From Phylloscopus collybita (taxonomy: Eukaryota; Chordata; Aves; Passeriformes; Phylloscopidae): a DNA stretch of 64,000 nt. The translations under genes were made by a program, and so were the position numbers. Location of the stretch: contig JAJNNQ010000024.1 in the NCBI GenBank assembly GCA_027886175.1, forward strand, positions 25,523,001 to 25,587,000. Reading direction: 5' to 3'. Within the stretch, counting starts at the first letter, position 1. Each line of letters starts with the position of its first letter. The notes below the pieces were generated by a model. The model searched no databases. It had not been told where the DNA came from and worked only from the letters and a program-made list of their open reading frames with translations. Shown in pieces: positions 12,236 through 24,468 of this stretch.

Positions 12236-12989
12236 TTAAACTCATGAGAGTCTACATTTTTTTGTCAGAGGACCAGGAATCGGGAGTGGACTCAAAGCCC
12301 ATCTTAGAGCTGAAATTCTAGCTAAAACAGCAAGTTATAGGAAGAAAGGTCCCAAATCCATCAAGAATCGTGAGGATTCCTGCACTGTAAAGAACATGGT
12401 AGTGCATGGAGGGCTTGTTTGTTGCTTCAAAACTCTTCCTTCATCTAAAAGCAGTGCTGTGATGGACGAAGGCCTTCCCAGCCCTGACATCCTGACGCTA
12501 CACATGCAGCCTGCACTCTGGGATGCCAGCTTACTGTGTCACATTGGCTTGGGTTCTGCCTCTTCCTTTCCGTATGCCTGCAAGCTCAATTGAACTTATG
12601 AAAATTCAAACTGTCTTCTGTCTGTTTCGTACATCATCAGCAAACAATCACTAGACAAAATGAATTTGCTCTCTGTAATTTGGAGGTTACACAAATGCCT
12701 CTGCTGTATAATGCAAAAAAAAAAAAAAAAAAGAAGGAACAAAGTTTGAGATGCAAGGTTAACTCAGCATGGAGGAAAGCAGCAAAGAAACAGAAAGAGA
12801 ACACGAACAATAAAGTACTCAAAAGTGGGGAGAATGACATGAGAAATACTTCTGTAAATTGCAGTTGGCCTTGCAACTTTTGAGTGATGGGATTAAACAA
12901 AGGCACAAGCAAGTTGTGAAAGACCACCCCCAAGAGCGGCTGTATTGCCATCCCTCAGGATTTGTCTACACAACATACCTATTAATAAT
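12233..12989. other. unique non-coding sequence, no gene seen
   Basis: It contains a second A tract (A18, 12715-12732). No gene, transposon or RNA gene is recognised. Confidence 0.45.
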
Positions 12990-13190
12990 AACAATGGTTA
13001 CTGTTTATCCCCTAAGAGCTCTGCAAACAGAAATTCACAAATTCAGTAATGTTCGCAGTGCTGTATCAGTCTGAACCAGATTGAAAGAGTGATCTGCTAA
13101 ACAAGGCACAGTGAGGTTAAATGGCTTGTCCAATGCCACTCATTGATCCAGTATCCATAAAGATTAGAACACCAGATCTCTTGGTCACTT
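12990..13190 (-). mobile_element. MIR-like core-SINE relic
   Basis: The best part, 13099-13188, matches the minus strand of the MIR SINE. GGCACAGTGAGGTTAAATGG corresponds to the GGCACAGAGAGGTTAAGTAA block and is followed by CTTGTCCAATGCCACTCA. The AGAACACCAGATCTCTTGG end corresponds to the CGAACCCAGGTCT block. The upstream part 12990-13060, with an AATAATAACAA run and CTAAGAGCTCTGCAAAC, resembles the tRNA-distal end but is weaker. The copy is very diverged, as expected for an element active before the amniote radiation. Confidence 0.65.
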
Positions 13191-14274
13191 ATCAGATGAG
13201 GCTGTATAAAGCTGAAACCTTGACAAACCAACCTCTTTTTTAACAAAAATAGCATGTCATACACTCTGTATTGCCCTCAGCCCACACCAACATAACTAGA
13301 ACTCTTGCTTTGAAAAACCATCTTTTCCTTCCACACACAATATGTGTGCTGTCAATGGCTCATTCCAAAATCATGCAGACACTGAGTGCGAGCAGAGGTA
13401 CCTGCTCATGCTTGACTTAATCCTATTTGGGGTTAGCTGCAAACAGCAAAGTACCAAACCACATCCTTAAGTATCTGAGTAGTCCCATTGACCTCAATAG
13501 ATCTGCTTGCCTATCAGCCCACATGACTTTAGTTCAGAGAACCCAACACAGCAAGAATCCAGCCCACAGACCTTTTGCATTAGGTACCACATTCAGTGAG
13601 TGGAGTTTTTCATGCAGCTGTCTGACAGATGTACAGGTAATATGCACCTTAATGTGTCTTCTAATGCCATGTTCTAATATTTTTTATTAGACAAAACTTG
13701 GCTCATATATTAATCAGTCGCTTTAGGGACATCCCTACATTAAAGCAAGATTTCCACCCTCTAATTAAAGAAATAAATTACAATACTACCTGGATATGGC
13801 TTGCCTTTTCTCTTTGCTGTTTTGAACTTGCAAATGGCAAGTTCACCTTTTTAAGGATCTTACAATTAGATACAACTGATTACAGCAAACATACAGGAAG
13901 CAAAAGAAATGCTTAAAGCATGCCCTCCTCTATAAAAAGTGCCACTGTTTTTATTGTGTCAAGCAACTATTTACACAGACACGAGGTATAGCAAGAACCA
14001 CATCCTCATTTTACAGGATATATGTACTTATGTAAAACTTTCCTCACCTTGCTCTTCTGTATTCCAGAGACAGGCTATGCTAAGGCTACAGAACATAAAA
14101 GCAGCTACAAGTTTAAAAGTGGGGGGTTTGTGGGTTTGGTTTTTTTGTTGTTATTGTTGTAATTTCTTTTGTTTGTTTGTCTGTGGTTGTTTTTAAGCTA
14201 TTAGCACAAGAAACTCAAGGATTAAAAATATGGCCCTTTACTTCATGGAATTGAAAGAAGACTTAGGCAGAACA
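13191..14274. other. unique sequence with conserved-element character at 13620-13860
   Basis: No exon is recognised. Between 13620 and 13860 the sequence is dense in homeodomain and POU-type words (ATTAATCAG, CTAATTAAAG, TAAATTACAA). It also holds a 9-bp perfect inverted repeat, TGAACTTGC at 13823-13831 with GCAAGTTCA at 13837-13845. A developmental enhancer is possible, but this rests on base composition only. Confidence 0.3.
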
Positions 14275-14365
14275 GTCTTAGGAGTCATGATCCCACACTC
14301 CATTCCCAGTTTGACCAGTGATTTACTTGGACCTTGAGAAAGCTGCTCAACATCTCTGTGTGGAT
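14275..14365 (+). mobile_element. MIR-like core-SINE relic
   Basis: This matches the plus strand of the MIR SINE. It shows GGAGTCATGATCCCACACTC, then CATTCCCAGTTTGACCAGTG (consensus TTCCCAGCTCTGCCACT). Next come ATTTACTTGGACCTTGAGAA (consensus GTGTGACCTTGGGAAA) and CTCAACATCTCTGTG (consensus CTTAACCTCTCTGTG). It ends before the usual GTTTCC..CATCTGTAAAAT segment, where only an AAAAAAAGGAAACC run follows. It lies 1.1 kb from an opposite-strand MIR-like copy. Confidence 0.7.
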
Positions 14366-15090
14366 GCACTTGATAGTCTTGATAAAAAAAAGGAAACCAA
14401 AAATATTTTCTTAACATGAGTTTTACACTTGTGTGTTTGTTTCCCCTTCAAAATCTAGAGTCTCATATAACAAAAAAAGGCTCATTCCAGCCAGCACCAA
14501 TTGCTTCTCCTATTTCGTCTTGGGCTGTCCATGCAGGACTTAGTGACCATCTGGATCCCAAGGATTCAAAGAACTTGCCTTAATTCACTGTTATGCCGCA
14601 TTTTGGAAAGAGAATTGCTCCTGCTTTCCAACAAAAATTTTCCTGGTTGTTCACACTACATTGCAAGACAAGCATGAAATTTGGTACTCACAGATTCAGA
14701 AGAGTTCCCCCATTTTTCCCTGAACAACTCCCTTTAAATTGCTGCTGGACGCAGCAAATCCACGAGTGTTTTCAACTTGGCTCACCAGTGTAATTGCAAG
14801 GTTAACCTCTGCTGGCCAAGGAAGCTGCTCACATTCAGCAGTGAAGAGCAGAAAATGTTAAATACCATTCACTGGCCACAGCCTGCAGTTAATACACAAT
14901 ATTTAAACAACACAATGGCATGGCCCTTGCCAGTAATGTAAAAACACAGTGGAGCAGAGCCAGAATGGCACAATCTGCCTGTCTGAGTCATGCTTGGCGC
15001 TGTGTGCTGGAGGGGCAGGCTTTACCTGCCCACAGTGTAACTGTACCCTCCAGCTAGTTTACAATAAAACATTTAAATAGCTTTAAAAAA
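14366..15090. promoter_or_regulatory. possible conserved non-coding element (14790-15070)
   Basis: No gene is seen. From about 14790 to 15070 the sequence is moderately GC-balanced and non-repetitive. It carries GTTAACCTCTGC, ACAATATTTAAACAAC, TGAGTCATGCTTGGC (an AP-1-like TGAGTCA core plus a TTGGC half-site) and an exact GGCAGGCTTTACCTGCC inverted repeat. This profile suits an enhancer, but no direct proof is possible from one sequence. Confidence 0.25.
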
Positions 15091-15112
15091 GGGGGGGGGG
15101 GGGTGGGGGTGG
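15091..15112 (+). repeat. G13-T-G5-T-G2 tract, quadruplex-prone
   Basis: Thirteen consecutive G (15091-15103), then T, five G, T and two G. The run can supply four G-triplets with one-base loops, which meets the usual quadruplex pattern. It follows an A-run and lies in AT-rich sequence, so it stands out compositionally. Confidence 0.9.
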
Positions 15113-16860
15113 CAAAGGCATGATAAATCCCCTCTAATAGTTAAAATATTTTAAAACTGAAGTACAAAAGTACCACTTTGGAAGAAGGCTCTGGATTTCA
15201 TTACACACTGCGCATTTTGATCTTAAACAAGAAAACAAACTGACTTTGCTTTGTAATATTCCACAGCTTTGTACTGTTCAACCGAAATTGATCTTTTTTC
15301 CTTCTTTCTACTAGCTTCTGGATTTTTTTTTTTCATATATTATTACATTTGATTAAGAGTATCTGAATCTGCTATATTTTCCAATCCTTTTTTGCATGCC
15401 TGTTGTTCAGTCACTGAAGTTCCAAATCTTAATTATTAACCCAAATGCATTCAATAAACAGATTCTAAATAAGGATAGATCAGAGTGATGTGCAATCTGA
15501 CTTGCATTTATGGAATAACTATGCTCTTAGAAAAAGACTCCTTTCTTGCTCAGACATAGATGTTATTTTGACTGTTTTGTTGTGTCACAGCAGAGATGAA
15601 TTAGGCATTTCTGCCTTCATCTGCACCCTAAAGCAGCTGAAGTCCCCCGTGATGTCATCAGAAAGTTGTTTGTTTTTTTTTCCTCATACAAAGGAGAAGA
15701 ATTTGTTAGGACATCATGAGAAAAGAATAAACTGTATTTTGTGCTATAAGGAATCTTCTGCTACTTTCTGTTATCTCTGCACCAATGTGCAGAAATCCTC
15801 ACTGACAAAGCGACAGCAACTGTAAGTCAACAAACAGAGATGCACAGTATTCCTAATACTATTCAAAACAAAGCAGGAAAGAACGATCTATTCAGTGCTC
15901 TGAAATTAAAGATCTGCAAGATGTAAGTTCCCTTTTAATTTTTAAATAAAACATCCTTTGAACTTCTAAATCCCATTGAAGGGGACTCTGACCTTTATCC
16001 AAGACCAGCTACTGTGCTAACACTTTGGATGCAGATAGAGGAAAAATACGGACAAAAGGTACCGGAAAAGCTTTTACTTACAGGAATGCAGTGGGGCTTA
16101 ATCTTTTTGTTTTTAAGGTGCAGTGATTTCAGCATCTACAATATAACTTCAGGCAGTCTGAAAAGAAACAGGTTAAAATCTCTTTCAGTTATAATTGGTA
16201 TTTCAGATTTAATTAAAAATTAAACTTTCATAATGTTTCACCATCCAAAGCAATGCATTATCAGTCAAGCGTAGCCTTTTTTTTTTGTTAAAAGAAGCTC
16301 TTCCCAGAGTAGTTTGCAATGAAAGAAAAAGGGAAAAAGGCAATTGAGAGTAGCAAAATATATTTCTTCAGCAAAAGATCTCTGAATAATTTGGAAAGAA
16401 GCCTTCTGCCACTTAATTTTAACAATCAACCTTATACTAATTAAAAAAACCCCCACAATTAAAAAAGACAGAAAAACACCACCACATACCAAAGACTGTG
16501 AGGATAAAAATGTTAATTTCAGCAAAACAAGGACATTGCTAGGACCAGAACATACGCACCAAAAGGGAAAATATGGTTTTACATAATGCCAGCCAACAAC
16601 ATTTTTTACAAATTCGTTCTACAGCATGCAGCACTTTCAGACTGTTGCATGGAGGAGCAGAGAAAGACAAGTTCAAAAAGAGGAAAGCTGTTTTTAAAGT
16701 GTATAAGGCAAAAGGTCCCCTGCAACCTTTTGTTAAGGGACGCGAAATAGCTCATCTGTAAAACGGCACGGTTTCTTATCATGTAAAATAAATGTCACAT
16801 TACTGTGCAAAACAGATGATTAAGAAGTGGTAGCTGTAGACACAGCATCTGAACAGATGC
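15113..16860. other. unique AT-rich non-coding sequence
   Basis: The plus-strand frame 15490-15825 (111 codons) has no family signature. No transposon or RNA gene is recognised. Confidence 0.45.
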
Positions 16861-16876
16861 AAAAAAAAAAAAAAAA
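16861..16876. repeat. A16 homopolymer tract
   Basis: An uninterrupted run of 16 A within unique sequence. Confidence 0.9.
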
Positions 16877-19867
16877 TTCAAAATGCAGTTGAAATAGTTG
16901 GAATGACAATAAAACTCCAGGGGTTGTACCATAAATATGAGTTTAAATGTTAGACTGGAGTTTAAAACCTGTGGTTTTAATTATATCTAATTATAAAGGC
17001 TCCAAAACCAGGAGAAGCGAGAAAAACAAAAAAATATTAATAATAAATTAAAACAATTTTGCAATAAGTTGTCAGGATTTGGCCTCGTAATAACAAACCA
17101 TACAGCAATATACACAGACACATACAATGTACCAATGACTCATTAAAGGAACAAATCAAAACTTCATTAAATTTTATTTTTAAAAGGTGACAGCAGAACT
17201 TGCCTAATTTACCCCATTCAAAGTCAAAGCTATTCTCCTCACCAGCAGCACACTCACAGAGATGGTCAAATAAATCCTGGATGCAAATCTAATACTGCTT
17301 TTGAATGTACCACAGGCTGGGAGCAATTCCTAAGTGTAATTTTACTTTGTTCTCCCGTAAAAATACAATTCCTCAGACGTCAGCGTTACATGAGGCTTCT
17401 CAATCCATCCTCATGGATGTTTAAAATAAAATACACCGTTTCAGACAATATGCTGTCACACAAACACGTTCATACACACACCAGTACCACAAACAAAAAT
17501 GAGCTCACAAACTTATTTGCAGGTTTAAGTTTTCCACTCTGTCAAGATCAGAGGTATTGAAGAGCAGGAGGGAAAGCAGAGAGCACGGAAGGGGACAGCA
17601 CAGGAAGAACCAGAAACAATTCTTGAGCATTTGAATGAACAAGAGCCCCCTGATAGAGGCACTAGGATAATGCTGCCACAAGATAACCTTCATAGGCTTG
17701 GATGAAATTTTTCCTGAAGGAACCATCTGACACATGTGTTCCTCTTCCTTTAGAAAACCTTATATCAAACAATTTTCTTTCTTTCTTTCTCCTGATTGAC
17801 ATCTAATAAGGTAGACAAACAGTGAAGAAATCCAGGCAAAAAAACTGGTAAGCCCATCAGCAGCAGGCAGCAGCACAACTGCCACATAAGTGATAACAGT
17901 TTCAGCCTCTGAACTTTCATTTCTTTCACTTTCTTCCCCTTCCAAATTTACCCCTTTTCTAACATCTTCACGACTGTAATGCTGGCTTGCTGGCAGGGAA
18001 GGAGAGGGGCAGCAGTGTTTAAAATCCAAAGCTATTTCTTTTAATGAATGCAGGGAAAAACTGACCTCAACTGAGAAAACAAAGCGCATTCACTGAGGGT
18101 GAAATGTATCCCTGTGTAGAGAGCCAGCACAGAGACTGCACCACTGAAGCCCTATTCTGATGACCTAAATAGGAATAAATTGGTACATGGACTTCACCAC
18201 AGCAAATTTTGTCCAAAATCCCCATTTTCTTGTAGAGAATGAGGAAACACATGGCCCTCTCCTGTCAAAGCATAAAGGCATAGCAACTCCTTCCCATGCT
18301 TGGCACAATCCTGACAACTACTCTTCAGTGTATCCTCCTAGTAGTTTTAACCTGAAGTCCTTTGTGCTTTGCTTTTCTTCTGACTGGAAAGGGAAAGGAG
18401 GAAAAGCAACATTTGGAGCTACTCTGTTAGCCTGAAGATGTAGTGCCTGCAGTTAAAGTGGTCCCTCTCCTCAAGGCAGGCATAATTAGCACACACTGTG
18501 ATTCTTCTAAAACAAGAAATGGAGCCTTGGAAAATAAGAGCGTTCCTTCCTGTGCACAGGTGAGAATGCTTAACATTTGTGGGGCAGGAGATCATGATTG
18601 TTGAGTGAAAAGGGTGCCCTAATCCCCTTGTGGAAAGAAAGAGACACAGCTCAAGAACAGTCAATGAACTTTGCTTGAGAGAAGCCCAAGAGCAGGAATT
18701 GCAAGAATGAAGAGTATGGCAGGACAGGAATGAGGCACATGAGTAAAGTGTTAACAACAGAGCAAGGGTTACCTCTTAGTAAAGGCTTTAAAAGCAAATA
18801 TCAGAAGCAAGTATCAGCTTTCACTTTGCTTTCTCACAATTCCTTCTTGCCATAAAGCTTATGCAGAGTCTGAAAACTGAGAGGATAGCTACCAACTCTA
18901 CAATGACTGAAGCTCATTAGCAATATTCTACGACTTGCATGGGCCCCTGACTCTACTTTGCCTGACCCGTGTTTATGGTCTAATTCCTCAGATTGATAAG
19001 AATTAGATTCACTCAATCTAAAAATTAAAGAGAAGGAAAAAGAGTGTAATTTGTTACTGGGAAGCACTTCAGAAGATGTCAGCCTTCTGCAAACTCTCAG
19101 CAATGAAGAAGTTCCATATCTGTATGGCTTTCATTTTCCTTGAGTACCTTAAGTCAGCTGGATCAGTTCAGTTAGAGTCATGAATAGCTGATTAGTTACA
19201 AGGAGAAGGAAGACTACAGGAGAACACAGTACAACACTTTTGGATATCTTTAGAAATTTCTAGATATAGAAATTACAACCTCAGTCAATTGATCTTTTTC
19301 AAGTTCATTTCTTGAACTGGAAATCAATGATGAAGCCACTGACACAAGTAACTATTCAAAGAAGGTAAAATACTGATGCCCTTACTCAAGAAAAAAACCT
19401 CATTGGTAATATTAAGAAACTTGTCTTCAACAACCAGGGAATGAGGGAAAGGGAGGGCACTGGATGACAAATGGACATACACAAACAAAAACGCAAGCCC
19501 TTTACCTTCAAGAGAATATTCAAAAACTCATGGGCCAGGTAAGAGACTTCAATCCAAATTCACAATCTAAATAATTACTTAAGATAGGGCCCAGAATAAT
19601 TATGTCACAGAAACAAAAAAAGGAAAGTCAATTGTACAGGCTCCTCACCTAACAAGAAATACACAAACTCTGAAATTGGAACGAGTATAGACACACCAGC
19701 ACAATGCTCTGTTCAGGTTCACTGGTAAAACAAAAAAACCCAAATCTTATTAACATAGATATAGCACTACTTTACTGCTTTTTTTAGGTGAGTGCAGTTT
19801 AGTTGGTATTAGTTTCTATGAACAGCTTCATTTTGGTCCCTTGTCCTGAGTGGACAGGATAAAAAAG
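16877..19867. other. unique sequence; enhancer-like composition at 17040-17480
   Basis: No exon is recognised. The 17040-17480 stretch is non-repetitive and rich in words such as TTGCAATAAG, TGACTCATTA and TAATTTACCCC. It has a CRE-like GACGTCAG at 17376-17383. The region 17505-19103 holds several short minus-strand frames without family features. Confidence 0.3.
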
Positions 19868-19882
19868 AAAAAAAAAAAAAAA
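19868..19882. repeat. A15 tract in A-rich run
   Basis: A run of 15 A preceded by AAAAAAG. Simple sequence. Confidence 0.85.
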
Positions 19883-21319
19883 TAGTTATGCCAGTGCTTG
19901 AAAAATCCTCCCAAAAAGTTTGAATTGGAGCTCTTACTACGCTTTCAAAAATATGTAAGAATTCAAGTTATTTCAAATTCTCCCTTCGAAATCATAGCCA
20001 TTTTTGGCTCAAACCAGAGTCAGAGAGCTGCTGATGAGAGAAATCTGGGGGGCTTTGTAATTTGGCAGAATGGGAGCAGAGGACAACCTACAGCACTGTG
20101 CTGGGATCAAGGGTTCCTCTCACTGCAGGAATGGACAACAGGAGATTGAAGGTTTCTTTGTCAAAATGGTAAATCTCCATCTGTTATTGCTTCACTGCAA
20201 AGGTGAGTGCTAACAGAGATTTTGTCTTCCTCATGGCATTCATTCTTTGAGTTTACTTTCTCATCGAAGATTACATCCATTACAAATTTTAATTTCCAAA
20301 CCATGGCTGTTTCAGCTACAAAAGCATTTTAATCATGGAAAAGGTGTATTTTTGGCTACAATTCACACACACCCCACATCCCCTAATGGTATTTGAACTA
20401 TTTTTGTTCAGGTATGATAAAACCTACCTTTGGGCAAAGACTAAGACTCCTTGAAATCTCAGCTTCAGAAAGTTAGAGACAATCAACTGTATGAAAGCTG
20501 CAATGCATCATCCACTCTAGCAGCCAGTTGGAGAAGGTACTGGATGCAACTTCACCACAAGGGCCCTCAAACCTGTTAAACGTGTTGGATCCCTTAACAG
20601 CACAGACCACTCCCCTCCTTTATTCCTACTGCTAACAAGAGTAAGCAACAAGCACTTGAGAAGCCCAGCTGTGAAAGCACATGAGAAGCTGAACTTCTCA
20701 ACCCACAGAAGAGTTGGTCTCTGTAACTGCACTTAGGATCTGACCTGGACTCCTAATGTTTAGGAGTTTAATGGGTAGGTCTGTTATAGTTCAGTGGGAC
20801 CCAGCAGCCTTCTAAATACCTCTTGAAGCTTTCCTCCTACGCAGGGGCGATGATGGTAATCAAGTTGGCTGCTGAAAACCATGATATTCCTTATTCCAAC
20901 TGTTTTCTTGCACAAGCTGTCCCTAGATCCTGTTTATGTTCCCAAGGAACAGGAACAGTGACAGCATGCAGCTTTCACGAGGCCTTGCCCAAACAATTCT
21001 TTCTCTAAAGATACAGTTTTTTTGTGAAGCAGCTCTGAAGCTGATATTTGCTGAGCATCTCTTGGAATACAGCTTGAAGACTTTACTTATGCCCTTTACA
21101 AGCTATTGTAGCATATAAGCTTCTCCCACTTCTTTTCAAGGTTCATAATGCTTTGATCTTCACAGCCTCACTGCTCCTGCTGAATGGTGTCATCTCCCAT
21201 GGCTCATATTATCTTTAGTGCATAAAACGATAATACCTGTTAAGAAGCAGGCTCTATCACATAATCACAGCAGAACCTTCACATTTATTCTGGTTTAACA
21301 GAGAAACTTACATCAATAA
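19883..21319. other. unique non-coding sequence, no gene seen
   Basis: Short frames on both strands (19898-20149, 20517-20732, 20823-21118) do not resemble known proteins. No transposon end is recognised. Confidence 0.45.
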
Positions 21320-21700
21320 ATGTTTCATTGTGCTGGGTATTTCAGTGGGGTGACAAACTGGGCGGATAAAGGAAATGTGGTGGATATAATTTGTTTGGAT
21401 TTTAGCAAGGCCTTTGACACAGTACCACACAGGAAGCTCACAGAGGCACTAGAGAATTATGGTCTGAATACTATTACAATAAGTTGGATAAAAACTGTCT
21501 GACAGATAGGAAGCGATGAGTTATTAATCAATGATATTACAAAAGAATAGAAAGAAAAATCTACTCTGATGCTGAGCAATAGGTGTTAGGATTATTATCA
21601 CTACATAGATTCATTAAGGATGAGAAAAAGAATGTAAATATTGACAGCATCCGAAACAGATGATTCAGAAAAAAGAAATTTATCAAATGTTAAAGGTACC
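21320..21700 (+). mobile_element. CR1 ORF2 reverse-transcriptase fragment, degenerate
   Basis: The frame 21320-21502 encodes a CR1-type reverse-transcriptase stretch containing DKGNVVDIICLDFSKAFDTV followed by PHRKL. This is the conserved LDFSKAFDTVPH motif that includes the first catalytic aspartate region of the polymerase palm. It continues through LENYGL and ISWIK, corresponding to the segment before the WL.(D)R motif. A frameshift at about 21497-21505 then gives a stop, and the next ~200 bp are only weakly recognisable (ATTCATTAAGGATGA near 21609-21623 resembles the TTCATTAATGATCTGG block). The match starts at about 21337. It is a dead internal fragment lacking both ends. Confidence 0.88.
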
Positions 21701-24464
21701 AAAATTGTAAGATCCAAATAATGAGGAGGTGCACAAGCCAGAACAATGTGGTATTTATTATATCTTAAGTTGTAAAGAAAGTTGTCAAAAGCCAATACAG
21801 AATTTTGCTTCAAACTCAGAAATAGGTGGTTTTCACTGTGTTTGCTTGACTTCATGTTACTATGCACTAGTATGGTCTAGTTGTGAAATTGGCTCCCTTG
21901 GAAAGCAAAATAAAATAATATATTTCAGTCACTGTGGTAAAGGACAATCATCTGGCCTATTTTCTTAGAATATCAGTACTAATGATTAACACTTTAAAGT
22001 TTAGAATAACCACATATGACATCCTTGAATTCTTCTTTGGAAACACATTACTCTTTTAGTTGTGGTTCCTGAATTTCCACTGCCTTGCATAGCTAAAGCC
22101 ATTTTGTTGCTGATTTCTGGTACAGGAGATGACATTGAGCTATCCCCACAGATACACTGTGTACACTCAGAGTTTAACGAGTACCACCTCTCCACTTCCT
22201 TCACAGATTTGCCGCAAAAAAAAAAAAAAACCCAACCAAGAGCCTGACCCTTTCCTGTGAAAGGGCAAGATCCTGGATGAAAGGTAGTGTACTTAGGTGA
22301 AATGAAAAACCCTGGAGCAATGCCCCTAAATCTCATGGGACATAGGGCAGAGAAGGTCAAAGTGATAAACCTTTGTTTGGAAGTCTAGATATCCCTATGT
22401 GTTGAGTAATTAAACAGAGCAGTTGACTATCTCCAGGACAAAATCATCAATATCAGCAGGATGTGAATTCACTGTATCCTGCCTCTTTCTCTTTCCTTCT
22501 GTGGAGAATGCACCCCCAGCACCACAGCCTCTGCTTACTTGTCCCACTTTAAGAATATGGCCAAAACGACTTCTAATGCTCTCTTTCTTGAGATGGCAAA
22601 ACTGAGTTAGTGAGTGAAAGCTACATGTTTTCAACTGTAAGAAAATCAGGAAAGTTGTCACAACTCTTCCTCTTAACTTTTTGTTATGGTCATTGCCTTG
22701 ACATGTAACATCAGGAGACTGTACCTGGTAATCTCAATCACCTATGAAATCCATCATCTATGGTTTTGGGACCTTTGATCTTCTCCCAAGATCTCCAGTA
22801 TTTCTTCTACCCTCACACAGCAGCCTAAGCCCATCTCCTCTCCCTGACCAGCACCCGCCTCCCTCCATCTTCACTGTGAGAATCTGCCTTGTTCACACTG
22901 CAGAGCTTCCATTTTCCCTTCTTGCTGCAGGCAAAGAAGGGATTAGGATGAAGGTGTGACACTTCCTTCATAGGAAAAAGAGACAGTGAGGGAAGAGTGT
23001 TAGCAGAGAGGCAAGGATTTGTGGGTCTCATGTCAGAGAAGTGGAAAGAATCAGAGGTGGCAATATCCACTTCAGGTCTCTGGAGCAGCAAGTGCCAAGT
23101 GTGGCTTCTGTGGCTCTGATAGACTTTAGATGGACAGTTGGTCCATCACTGTTCTGCTACCCTAAGCAGAAGCCTTATCTCCACAGGCCTATCTTGGGAG
23201 GAACTTGGGATCCTGATGTGTGAGAAGGGCCATGCTATCTCTTAAGAGTAAATAAAATTAATCAAAAGCAAAGTCAGGACTACAGGCTAAGCGTGGACTT
23301 CATACAGGCAGGTGCATCACAAGTGGTATCAGGACTCTTCCAGATTACACATGGACAGGTTTTATTCCACCATATGCAGAAGCACAAATCAATGCAATCT
23401 TTTACTTCAGCACATTATTTATGCTTTCGCCAGAAGGCCATTAACCTGAAGCCCAAAACCAGCTCCATCTTGCACAATGTCATGCACAAACCATGCCCAG
23501 AAGTTTCACATTATTTCAGTTTATGTAACTGCCATATTAAGCTCAAGGCCCAAGGAGGATACTGAACAATATCTTATTGTACAGGCTATTGAGATTCAAT
23601 ATTACAGGGACAATGCTACCAACCCCCTCCAATTTCATTCATCTCAGAAATCTTTGCAAATTTAATACCAGAGGACTTTGAGACCTTTGGACTGTACTGC
23701 AAATCTGCTGCTTAAACTTTTAATGTAACATGGATGCAAGCTCTCAAATATCTCTCAATAAAGTCCATATATGTAATTCTTGTTTAATTAGACATCACCC
23801 TACAAGAAGAGAAATTCAAACCCAGCTGGAATTATATAAAAGTTCAGGGAAGTTCAGTTCCTGCACTGTGATTTGGCAAAGCTGTATTGTAATTTTTTCC
23901 CCAGAAACAATGCAGAAAAAAAGAAAAAAAAGAATGTATCAGCAATGATTTGAACTGATCACTGTGTCAGGACAGGAAATAATATCTGGAAGAGAAAAGG
24001 AGAAAACAATCTCCCATTTACTTTCAATATTAGTAAAAACAAGAAAAAGATTTTTATACTGTCAGCCACATCCTGCAAAATCTAGGTAATAAAGCAACAG
24101 CATAATGACCAGATAAGTTTAAAATGGATTTTTAAAAAGAATGGCTACTGTTTTCTGAAGACAAAGTATATCTAAATACACTCCAGGACTGGATTCAGAG
24201 ACCTCAGCATCCCATTGGCCTGGTCCAATACAAATTGTATTTGTAGTTATTCCAGGGACCTTGAGATATGGAATGCACACACTTAAATCTATGTAATATT
24301 TATCTTTGCTTCAGATACTTAAGATGAGGAGTATGTGGTATAAGCTCAGGTTCCTGGGGCTTCTGCAACAACTGAATTGCTCAAAGTTCCAAGACTAAAA
24401 TTCGCTCTGGCTCCATTTGCCCTACAAAAAACCAAAACACACCTAATGTACAACAGGATGTTAC

Positions 24465-24468
<4 letters not shown>
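21701..24468. other. unique non-coding sequence, no gene seen
   Basis: It holds an A15 tract (22216-22230) and a 7-bp hairpin, CCCTTTC at 22248-22254 with GAAAGGG at 22259-22265. The minus-strand frame 22001-22360 (119 codons) has no family features. No repeat family is recognised. Confidence 0.45.

Noticed and set aside
19630..19700. U6 snRNA-like word AAATTGGAACGA
   Set aside because: Only about 12 bases match exactly; the conserved 5' stem-loop and the rest of U6 are absent or too weak to call a pseudogene.
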